Source: Rhodovulum sulfidophilum (GTDB lineage Bacteria; Pseudomonadota; Alphaproteobacteria; Rhodobacterales; Rhodobacteraceae). From it: a stretch of 15,569 nucleotides of DNA. Made by a program: the position numbers and the translations under genes. Under the pieces are notes generated by a model that ran no database searches, was not told the DNA's origin, and worked only from the letters and a program-made list of their open reading frames with translations. Below, in pieces: positions 1-5,397 of this stretch; positions within the stretch are counted from its first letter, which is position 1; every line of letters starts with the position of its first letter. The stretch is taken from positions 1-15,569 of the forward strand of contig QFPW01000038.1 of NCBI GenBank assembly GCA_003241785.1, read 5' to 3'.

Positions 1-98
1 CAACCGGCTCGACGAGCTCCTGCCTTGGAACTGGGTACCAACCACGGAAGCCCACGCCGAGGCCGCCTAAACCGACGCGGTGCCAATCGGCCGGTTAC
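1..98 (+). mobile_element. IS66-family element, right end only
   Basis: This is the tail of an insertion sequence whose body lies outside the window. The reading frame entering at base 2 encodes the characteristic C-terminus of IS66 TnpC and stops at 68-70. The segment after the stop ends in GGCCGGTTAC near 98, which would fit a terminal inverted repeat starting GTAACCGG. IS66-type repeats usually begin GTAA, so the boundary is inferred and the partner repeat is not visible. Base composition falls immediately to the right of this point, consistent with a junction. Confidence 0.55.
2..70 (+). CDS. tnpC: IS66 family transposase TnpC, C-terminal fragment
   Basis: Only the last 22 codons of the gene are in the window; the start lies to the left. 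The peptide begins NRLDELLPWNW and ends TTEAHAEAA, then TAA at 68-70. The RLDELLPWNW block is the typical extreme C-terminal element of IS66-family DDE transposases, where it follows a conserved IADHP segment. TnpC is the catalytic protein of these elements, which usually also carry TnpA and TnpB. Whether the upstream gene is intact cannot be judged here. The family call rests on this short but distinctive motif. Confidence 0.65.
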   Translation, partial: NRLDELLPWNWVPTTEAHAEAA

Positions 99-228
99 AA
101 TTCACCTGAACGAGGGAGATCAGCAATGCTCGAATGCAGTCATCGCAATGAATCCTGCCAGTCTGCAGCTTGATTAGGCGTGACGGCGGCTCCATATTTG
201 CGCCCAAGCGGACCCAATGGAGGGAATT
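99..228. other. Intergenic, no convincing gene
   Basis: This spacer lies between the IS66 end and the first small gene. It holds a 15-codon frame from ATG 126 to TGA 171-173, preceded by GAGGGAG at 112-118. That could be a leader peptide or the disrupted start of a gene cut by the insertion, but it is too short to call. No clear promoter hexamers were found. Confidence 0.3.
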
Positions 229-534
229 ATGGGACGAGCGAAAGAGGCAATGCTTTTGCAGCAGGAGCAGCTAGACCTCGCACTCGACTATCACGTGCGA
301 GTTGGCACCTTAGAACGTTGTGAACCCCATGCAGTGACTTATGGTGGTGGTTGGGATTTAGAACCAGACTTCTGGCGGAATGCCATGGCTGATCGAAACC
401 GTGGGGAGAACGGCTCCATTCCATGGGCAGCGGAGATGGAAGCTCGGGCGTTCACTGACCTCCTCAAGTCCGCCTATGAAGGTGTATGGGGTGATAGGTG
501 TGAGCACTGCGCGAAGATCATGGCCGACGACTGA
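229..534 (+). CDS. Small unknown protein with CxxH/CxxC set (101 aa)
   Basis: Function is unknown. The start at 229 is chosen because GGAGGG at 219-224 sits at ribosome-binding distance from it; the in-frame ATG at 217 overlaps that site and has none of its own. The protein begins MGRAKEAMLLQQEQ, an opening I associate with small hypothetical proteins of phages and genomic islands. C31 and H34 (CEPH) plus C91 and C94 (CEHC, near the C-terminus) could form one zinc site; that is inference. There is no membrane segment. Its base composition, about 54 % GC, is lower than that of the chromosomal genes to the right and fits recent transfer. It lies 48 bp before the next gene on the same strand, so the two may be co-transcribed. 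Confidence 0.65.
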   Translation: MGRAKEAMLLQQEQLDLALDYHVRVGTLERCEPHAVTYGGGWDLEPDFWRNAMADRNRGENGSIPWAAEMEARAFTDLLKSAYEGVWGDRCEHCAKIMADD

Positions 535-582
535 GTATCGGGAGCTACAAGTTGAAGTCTTGGTACCTCTCACGGTGACCGC

Positions 583-1146
583 GTGACGGATTTGTCACCT
601 GTGCTTCCAGTCGTTGGCACATTACTAGGTGCGATGGTTGCGGGCGTAATTACGCTCTTGTTGCAACGAGGTTCTCAGCGGCACGCTCGGTGGATTCAAG
701 AACAGCAACTCCAAGAGGAACGCGCGCAGTGGGCGGCGGAGCGTGAACTCGGCCAGATCCAGCGATTCTATATGCTGGTTGCTCAGCTCAGCGACCGAAT
801 GTCGGATTTTCGCATTGTCCGAGCATGGGCGCATGCTGCCGATTCGGACGAGCCGCCTAGTCAGGTACCTGAGTGGGTGCCGGGTGAAACCAATGCTCAG
901 AACGCGCTCGACCGCGTCTATGGAGATATGTACCTGGAACTGCCTTTGCTGTCGCCGGGCTTCGAATCCGGTCTGAGAAGCATCTCCGAATTGCATCGGC
1001 TAGCCGGTCACGAGATCGATGGCGCCGAGGAGGTGCAGAAGCTGCTGCGTGCAGAAGACGAAATCAGGAAATTCAAGCTAGAGGTCGCTACGCAATACCG
1101 GAAGGTCTTCGATGCTCGGCGTACGGGGGCCGATCGTAGAACCTAG
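583..1146 (+). CDS. Membrane-anchored coiled-coil protein, unknown function (187 aa)
   Basis: I do not recognise this protein. A GTG start gives a short N-terminus, then a hydrophobic helix at about residues 8-27 (VVGTLLGAMVAGVITLLLQ). A strongly charged Q/E/R-rich stretch at about 30-62 should form a coiled coil, followed by a soluble alpha-helical region with no cysteine or catalytic motif that I can see. The topology suggests an inner-membrane anchor with a cytoplasmic domain. The GTG start is weak because no strong ribosome binding site precedes it. The gene follows the 101-aa gene by 48 bp and shares its lower GC, so it probably belongs to the same acquired segment. Membrane-tethered helical proteins occur in some island defence modules, but no partner effector is visible here. 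Confidence 0.55.
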   Translation: MTDLSPVLPVVGTLLGAMVAGVITLLLQRGSQRHARWIQEQQLQEERAQWAAERELGQIQRFYMLVAQLSDRMSDFRIVRAWAHAADSDEPPSQVPEWVPGETNAQNALDRVYGDMYLELPLLSPGFESGLRSISELHRLAGHEIDGAEEVQKLLRAEDEIRKFKLEVATQYRKVFDARRTGADRRT

Positions 1147-1361
1147 GCACACGTGCTTCTCATCGGGCTGACACGCGGCTCGGGGGTGGGGGCTACCGCT
1201 ACCCGCCCCCGCACAACCACCATCCCCACCCCGGCCCCGCCCAGCCGCCCAACTAATTTTCACGCGCTGGGCCACGACGCTCAGTTATGCGCTTCATTTG
1301 AAATTTTAAGCAGCGAAATCAATTCGTTTGGCGCAAAATCAATTCATCGGACAACGCGAGT
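1147..1361. other. Intergenic spacer with GC hairpin and AT-rich leader
   Basis: The left half is a G-run followed by C-runs that can fold (GGGGGC at 1188-1193 with GCCCCC at 1205-1210, loop of 11). It has no T-tract, so I do not call it a terminator. The right half (about 1285-1350) is markedly AT-rich and contains TTGAAA at 1298-1303 and a paired direct repeat listed separately. It is the obvious place for the promoter of the four-gene operon starting at 1362, although no good -10 hexamer stands out. Confidence 0.4.
1313..1347 (+). repeat. 20-bp-periodic direct repeat upstream of operon
   Basis: AAATCAATTC occurs at 1316-1325 and again at 1336-1345, exactly 20 bp apart (about two helical turns). 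The match extends to 13 of 15 positions (GC, one mismatch, the ten-mer, one mismatch, T). The pair ends 15 bp before the first start codon of the operon. Same-face spacing suggests a tandem operator or a recombinase/Xis arm site; this is inference from spacing alone. Confidence 0.45.
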
Positions 1362-1931
1362 ATGTTCATGGATCGAGACGCGAACGATGTTTCAAATACT
1401 TCACCTCTTGTCGCTCTGCGGCATGATCTGGCAACGACACCGCGCGACACCCGGCTCACGGTCGCCCTTCTTGCCCATCTGGCGGCCCGGCATCCGCGAT
1501 GCCGCCCGGTCGAGATCCGCAATGCGCTGACCGAGCACGGCTTCCGCACCACTTCGACGGTGGTGCAGATCGCGAGCGTCGTTCGGTTCCTCGAATCCGA
1601 AATACCCTACATGTCGGGCACCTCCCCCGAGATGGAGGATGCCGAGACCTTCCTCGATCGCGTGGAAGAGATCAGGCTCACCCGAGGCATGACCCTCTCC
1701 CGGGCGTCGCTGCTGGCGGCCGTCGAATTCCACAACCTTACGACTGAAATGATGAGCCGGGAACCGGGCGGTCTGCCGCCGCATGCGGCCCGGGCGATCA
1801 TCATGCAGAACTTCCGGACCGCCCGCATCGCGCTCGCCGCTATCGCCCAGGCGCACGTGGCGAGGCAGGGGGAGAAGCCTAACGAGGTCCGCGCCTCAGC
1901 CGCCCAGCCCACCGAGATGCGGAGCGCCTGA
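1362..1931 (+). CDS. Unknown soluble helical protein, operon gene 1 (189 aa)
   Basis: No family is recognised. The protein is predicted to be mostly helical and soluble. Residues about 45-80 (from CRPVEIRNAL to VVRFLES) contain two or three short helices that could be a helix-turn-helix, but nothing decisive. There is no signal peptide or membrane segment. The C-terminal 25 residues are low-complexity A/P/E. The start is uncertain between ATG 1362 and ATG 1368, both poorly preceded by a ribosome binding site. It is the first of four genes in one direction with gaps of 3, 24 and 20 bp, which indicates one operon. Its GC content is higher than that of the genes to the left, close to island-typical alphaproteobacterial values. 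Confidence 0.7.
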   Translation: MFMDRDANDVSNTSPLVALRHDLATTPRDTRLTVALLAHLAARHPRCRPVEIRNALTEHGFRTTSTVVQIASVVRFLESEIPYMSGTSPEMEDAETFLDRVEEIRLTRGMTLSRASLLAAVEFHNLTTEMMSREPGGLPPHAARAIIMQNFRTARIALAAIAQAHVARQGEKPNEVRASAAQPTEMRSA

Positions 1932-1934
1932 CCC

Positions 1935-2564
1935 ATGACGAAGGACCAGACCTTGACCGCCACCTCGCCTCTCGACCGCCCGATCACCAGCGGGCACGGG
2001 TCCGCGCTCTCGCCCGGCCAGCGCGGGGCGCAGGACCGACGCTTCTCGGCGCAGCGGCGCATCTCTGCGGCGCAGCGCGCCCTCGCCCGTGCGCTCGCCG
2101 CGCAGGACGAGCGCGAGCGGATGCATGCCTTGATCGATGCCGCCGGGATCGTCGGAGACCTCCACGCCCCCTCGGCGCAGGAGGCCGCTCGCCTCCTCGA
2201 CCGCGCAGCCCAGAGGGGGCTGGGCGCCGACGCCTCCGCGAAGGTCGCGGCCTTGCTCAAGAAGGCCCGGGACGAGTGCTCCGCGCCCCGCGAGCGCCTC
2301 ATGCGCGCCGCCTCGCTGCTGCGCACCGCGATGTACTTCGACCCCGATCCCTTGTCCCGGAACTACAGCATCGCGCCGAGCGAGGGCGACGACCTCTCCG
2401 ACGCAGCGCGCGCCGGGATGCTGCTCCGGGCCGAGGACTACCTTGTCGACACCCACGGCGCCCAAGGGCCGCTGAAGCCCCTGCGAGAGGGCGATGCCTT
2501 CACCGCGCTCCTCAATCTCGAATCGCAGGCCCTCAAGCTCGGCTCTCAGCGCGAAGACGCCTGA
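1935..2564 (+). CDS. Unknown helical protein, operon gene 2 (209 aa)
   Basis: No family is recognised. The ATG lies 3 bp after the stop of the preceding gene, so translation is probably coupled. The N-terminal 35 residues are polar and probably disordered. Residues about 36-130 are an Ala/Arg/Glu-rich helical region (QRRISAAQRALARALAAQD and onward) that looks coiled-coil or bundle-like. Residues about 135-209 are a more ordinary mixed sequence (MYFDPDPLSRNYSI, RAGMLLRAEDYLVDTHG). No signal peptide, membrane helix or enzymatic motif is visible. Long open frames on the opposite strand are a by-product of the high GC. The tight coupling argues that it acts with the products of the neighbouring genes. 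Confidence 0.75.
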   Translation: MTKDQTLTATSPLDRPITSGHGSALSPGQRGAQDRRFSAQRRISAAQRALARALAAQDERERMHALIDAAGIVGDLHAPSAQEAARLLDRAAQRGLGADASAKVAALLKKARDECSAPRERLMRAASLLRTAMYFDPDPLSRNYSIAPSEGDDLSDAARAGMLLRAEDYLVDTHGAQGPLKPLREGDAFTALLNLESQALKLGSQREDA

Positions 2565-2588
2565 GCCCAACCCCCAAAGGAAATCTCG

Positions 2589-3137
2589 ATGACCGCCATC
2601 GCCAAGAAGATCACGCCCGCCCCCTCGGCGCCGCCCAAGGCCACCGCAGAACCGATGTCCCTCGCCGCGCTCAAGGCCGAGGCCGAGCCCCTCGCCGCCC
2701 GCCTGAGCCAGGCGGAGGCCGCGCTCGCCGCGCTCGACACCACACCGGCCCAGCAGGGGGGCGAGTCCGTCTCGGTTGAAGCCGCCATCGCGACGCGGAA
2801 GGCGGGCGTGCAGAAGCGTGCCGACTTGACCGCCGAGCGTGACGTTCTCGCCGAGCGCCTGACGCCCCTGCGCGCCCGGATCGCGGAACTGGAAGCCGAG
2901 GAGCAGGAGCGCCGGAAGATCGCCGAGCGTGAAGAGTCTCTCTCCCTCGGGCGCAAGGCGCTGGAGCGCGTCCGTGCCGCCCGCGAGGCTCTCAACGAGG
3001 AGATCGCCAACTTCGCCGCCATCGCGTCCCGCGTCCCGGTCAGGTTCCGCATGCTCCCGGAAATGCACTTCGAAGCCGATGCCGAGAGCGGCGAGATCAT
3101 GACCTCCGCACGGCGGCTGTCGGGCGCGACGAACTGA
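2589..3137 (+). CDS. Coiled-coil protein, operon gene 3 (182 aa)
   Basis: Function is unknown. AAAGGAAA lies just upstream of the ATG as ribosome binding site. After a Pro/Ala/Lys-rich N-terminal tail (to about residue 24), residues about 25-60 and 75-145 are heptad-like, rich in Leu/Ala with Glu/Arg/Lys, and strongly suggest two coiled-coil segments separated by a Gly/Gln hinge (PAQQGGES). The C-terminal 35 residues (from VPVRFRM, including LPEMHFEADAESGEIM) look like a small beta-containing cap. No membrane segment is present. Coiled-coil organisation makes a scaffold or oligomerising role plausible, but that is inference. It shares the operon with the unknown genes on both sides. Confidence 0.75.
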   Translation: MTAIAKKITPAPSAPPKATAEPMSLAALKAEAEPLAARLSQAEAALAALDTTPAQQGGESVSVEAAIATRKAGVQKRADLTAERDVLAERLTPLRARIAELEAEEQERRKIAEREESLSLGRKALERVRAAREALNEEIANFAAIASRVPVRFRMLPEMHFEADAESGEIMTSARRLSGATN

Positions 3138-3157
3138 ACTCACGGCAGGAGAACAAG

Positions 3158-3637
3158 ATGGACAACTTTCGGACGGACGTCATCTACCCCGAAGAGGCGC
3201 GGATCATCTCAGGAAAGCGGGACTACAAGGCCGAGAACGCCAAGCTCAACGACCTCGGCTGGAGCGACTGGCAGCGCCGCAAAGCCATCGAAGAAATTGT
3301 TAGGAGATGGGACCTGACCGGCACCTCGGCGCGCGCCATCGAGGTGCAAACCGACACCTACCTCAAAGCCCGTGTTGAAATGGGTCGAGTGGAGGATCGC
3401 AAGCCGAACCGCACCGACGCCGAGGCCTCCCCGGGGCGCGCGGAGGGCGACGCGGAATCGGACGCCTACGCCCGGTCTGTCGCGAAGCTGAACAGTTGGC
3501 GCGACGAGGCTCCCGCGAGCGCCTCGGCGCAGGCGCATCGCGCGCCCGCCGCCCCGGCTCCGGGGGATGCCGCCGAACAAGACGAAGCCTACGCGCGCTC
3601 CGTCGCGAATCTGAACAGTTGGCGCGACCGCGCCTGA
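3158..3637 (+). CDS. Unknown protein with duplicated C-terminal motif, operon gene 4 (159 aa)
   Basis: Function is unknown. It is well started: GGAGA lies seven to eight bases before the ATG. Residues 1-75 form a compact helical domain (NAKLNDLGWSDWQRRKAIEE and following). The rest is a low-complexity Ala/Pro/Asp/Glu linker carrying two near-identical peptides, AYARSVAKLNSWRD at about 103-116 and AYARSVANLNSWRD at about 144-157, the second almost at the C-terminus. This suggests an N-terminal folded domain with two copies of a linear binding motif on a flexible tail. It is the last gene of the operon; non-coding DNA with a terminator follows. Confidence 0.75.
   Translation: MDNFRTDVIYPEEARIISGKRDYKAENAKLNDLGWSDWQRRKAIEEIVRRWDLTGTSARAIEVQTDTYLKARVEMGRVEDRKPNRTDAEASPGRAEGDAESDAYARSVAKLNSWRDEAPASASAQAHRAPAAPAPGDAAEQDEAYARSVANLNSWRDRA
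3461..3634 (+). repeat. Intragenic duplicated motif
   Basis: The two copies encode the peptide AYARSVA(K/N)LNSWRD, at 3461-3511 and 3584-3634. Over the shared 14 codons there are three synonymous changes (GCC/GCG, CGG/CGC, TCT/TCC) and one replacement (AAG/AAT). That excess of silent changes suggests both copies are under protein-level selection and are not simply a recent slip. Confidence 0.7.
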
Positions 3638-3650
3638 CGCTGACCGACCG

Positions 3651-3830
3651 GGGCCGTCGGCTCCGGAGGTTACGCATTCCAGGGCCGACGGGCGGGGACT
3701 GCCCGGAACCTCATGGCGTCGAAGTGCCCCGTTACTCGGCGAGTGGGCAAACCCCGAGAGGCTGCGGTGGTCCGTTCGTCGACCGCGCGGCAGCCCGAAC
3801 CCCGCCCTCGCTTCGGGGGCGGGGTTTTCG
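3651..3830 (+). ncRNA. Candidate structured RNA or long structured 3' UTR
   Basis: This stretch between the operon and the integrase has no credible gene. Read on the plus strand it can form successive hairpins: CCGTCGGC 3654-3661 with GCCGACGG 3684-3691; TGCCC 3725-3729 with GGGCA 3745-3749, enclosing ACTC/GAGT around a GGC loop; and GGCTGC 3760-3765 with GCAGCC 3790-3795, with GGTC/GACC inside. It ends in a strong intrinsic terminator. Either this is a small RNA of about 150-180 nt or the structured tail of the operon mRNA. I do not match it to a known RNA family, and no promoter is evident inside it. High GC makes chance pairing common, so confidence is low. Confidence 0.3.
3798..3828 (+). 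terminator. Intrinsic terminator after the unknown operon
   Basis: A perfect 10-bp stem, AACCCCGCCC at 3798-3807 with GGGCGGGGTT at 3817-3826, closes a nine-base loop containing CTTCG. The T-tract (3825-3828) follows on the plus strand only. It ends transcription coming from the four-gene operon or from any RNA made just upstream, six bases before the end of the oppositely oriented integrase gene. Confidence 0.75.
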
Positions 3831-3833
3831 CAC

Positions 3834-5129
3834 TCACACCCCCGGCTGAGAGCCCTCCGGATCGATCAGGAACGCCGCCCACGCCTGCATCATGTCCCCC
3901 CGCTTCTTGAACTGATCGCCGCGTGCATAGGTCCCCTCGGTGCCCCGGACCACATGCGCCAGCGCGGCCTCGGCCATCTCCCTCGGAAACTCGGTATGGT
4001 CCTGCGCCCACGTCCGGAACGTCGCGCGGAGGCCATGGGGCACCGCCGGGCGCTTCGATACGGGATCGATCCACCCCTTCCCGTCCGTCTCGACCTGCTT
4101 CTCGTGCATGCGCTTCATGGTCGCGCTGAGGGTCATGTCGCTCATGGTGCCGCCCCGGGGCGCCGGGAACACCAAGTCTTCAGCCTCGGTCGCGAGGCCA
4201 CGGTCCTCGCACCGCTGCTTCGCGGCTTCCAGCACCGCGACGGCGGCGTCGGTGAGGGGGACCCGGTGATCGCGCTTCATTTTCATCTTCGCCGCTGGAA
4301 TGGCGATGGCGCGCTTGGCCAGATCGACCTCGCCCCAGACCAGTTTGCGGATCTCGCCCGACCGGCACGCGGTCAGCGTCACCAACTCCAAGGCCCGCGC
4401 CGCCTCGCCCCCCGCAGCCTTGAGCGCAGCGAACCACCGAGGGGCGTCCGGGCTGTCGAGGTTCGGCTGGTTGCCGACGTCGCGCACATCGCTCGGGCGC
4501 GGCAGCAGCGCCTCCAGCCCGCCCTTCCATATCGCCGGGTTCGCGGACTGGCGCAGGCCCGACACGATGGCGAAGGCGAAGACGCTCTCCAACCGCGCGC
4601 GGATCCGCGATCCGGTTTCAGGCTTGGTCTTCCAGAGGGTGCAAAGCGTGTCGTGGACCTCGTGGAGCGTGATCTCGGAGACCGGACGCGCCCCCAGCGC
4701 GGGGAGGATATAGAGGTCCATGCTCGCCTTCCACTGACGCCTATTCTTCTCCTGCGACAAGCTCGCCAGCTTGTCCGCCGCGATGAACTTGTCGATGACC
4801 TCCGAGAGCGTCGTCGCGCGGACGGCGCGCTCCTTGATCTCGGCCCGAGCCGCGCGGCGATCCTCGACGGGGTCGGCGCCCGCCCTGATCGCCGAGACCA
4901 ACTCCGCCCCCCGAGTGCGCGCCGCCGCGAGGGACACTTCGGGATACGGGCCCAGCCCATGCTCCCTACGCTTGCCGGTCAGGGGCGACCGGTATCGGAG
5001 AATCCAAGACCGCGCGCCCGTGTCGGTCACCTGAAGGTTCAGGCCGACGCACCCCCCGACGGAATAACCCCCCGTGGTGGTGAGCGTCCTCACCTTCTTA
5101 TCGGTCAGCAAATCAGCTCGTTTCGGCAT
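3834..5129 (-). CDS. int: Tyrosine-type site-specific integrase, P4-like, complete
   Basis: It catalyses integration and excision of the island by strand exchange through a covalent tyrosine-DNA intermediate. Start 5129 is preferred over an in-frame ATG at 5192 because GGAGGGG precedes it at proper distance; this gives 431 aa. Residues about 1-95 are the N-terminal arm-type DNA-binding domain (WILRYRSPLTGKRREHGLGPYPEVSLAAAR is split across its conserved core), about 105-190 the core-binding helical domain, and 225-411 the catalytic domain. The full catalytic set is visible: R256 (TACRSGEIRKL), K283 (MKMKRDHRVPL), H365 and R368 (HGLR), H392 (LAHVVRG) and Y401 (TYARGD). Length and residues are normal for the family, so it should be active. 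The gene points away from the candidate attachment core at 5274-5288. Confidence 0.95.
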   Translation of the reverse strand: MPKRADLLTDKKVRTLTTTGGYSVGGCVGLNLQVTDTGARSWILRYRSPLTGKRREHGLGPYPEVSLAAARTRGAELVSAIRAGADPVEDRRAARAEIKERAVRATTLSEVIDKFIAADKLASLSQEKNRRQWKASMDLYILPALGARPVSEITLHEVHDTLCTLWKTKPETGSRIRARLESVFAFAIVSGLRQSANPAIWKGGLEALLPRPSDVRDVGNQPNLDSPDAPRWFAALKAAGGEAARALELVTLTACRSGEIRKLVWGEVDLAKRAIAIPAAKMKMKRDHRVPLTDAAVAVLEAAKQRCEDRGLATEAEDLVFPAPRGGTMSDMTLSATMKRMHEKQVETDGKGWIDPVSKRPAVPHGLRATFRTWAQDHTEFPREMAEAALAHVVRGTEGTYARGDQFKKRGDMMQAWAAFLIDPEGSQPGV

Positions 5130-5206
5130 CCTCAACCCCTCCACCAACCCGCCCAAAAATCTGCGACGGCTTGCGGCCTCCTTATGCCGCATTCGAGGAG
5201 GCTTCG

Positions 5207-5240
5207 CTCTAACTATTTGATATAAAACTAACTTTTAGAC
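5207..5240 (-). promoter_or_regulatory. AT-rich leader of the integrase with direct repeat
   Basis: An isolated AT-rich block in GC-rich DNA lies about 80 bp upstream of the integrase start. CTAACT occurs at 5209-5214 and 5228-5233, 19 bp apart, flanking TATTTGATATAAAA. It is a likely location for the int promoter and/or arm or Xis binding sites. No confident -35/-10 pair can be assigned. Confidence 0.35.
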
Positions 5241-5273
5241 CGCATGCGACGACATGAGACAGCAATATGGCGG

Positions 5274-5288
5274 CAGGTTCCCCAGCCA
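5274..5288 (+). other. Candidate attachment core (tRNA-Gln 3' end)
   Basis: CAGGTTCCCCAGCCA matches what the last 15 bases of an alphaproteobacterial tRNA-Gln look like: the 3' half of an acceptor stem complementary to a TGGGGAA 5' end, discriminator G and encoded CCA. There is no tRNA body next to it, so it would be the duplicated core left at the island end opposite the intact tRNA. It lies 145 bp upstream of the integrase start, and the sequence to the right is typical chromosomal DNA. The match is from memory of tRNA sequence, not from a search. Confidence 0.4.
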
Positions 5289-5397
5289 CTTCATTTCATT
5301 GATGTTTCGACTCGGCCCGCTCGCCCGGGGTCGCCCCGTGAACGGACGTCCGCCTCCCTTTAATTCGGGACCGCGGGAAAGGCGGCCGTGCCTGGCG

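Noticed and set aside
1896..3143. A 415-codon minus-strand frame opposite the unknown operon
   Set aside because: Gly/Arg-rich composition and no recognisable domain. The plus strand shows four genes with ribosome binding sites and tight spacing.
3651..3830. Retron-type RNA or CRISPR-related RNA in the structured gap
   Set aside because: There is no reverse transcriptase, Cas gene or repeat-spacer pattern in the window.
5130..5192. N-terminal extension of the integrase to the ATG at 5192
   Set aside because: No ribosome binding site precedes it, while GGAGGGG precedes 5129 and the arm-binding domain begins right after that start.
5350..5385. Imperfect hairpin downstream of the ABC transporter (CCGCCT with AGGCGG)
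   Set aside because: It has a bulge and no T-tract on the minus strand, so it is not supported as the terminator of that gene.
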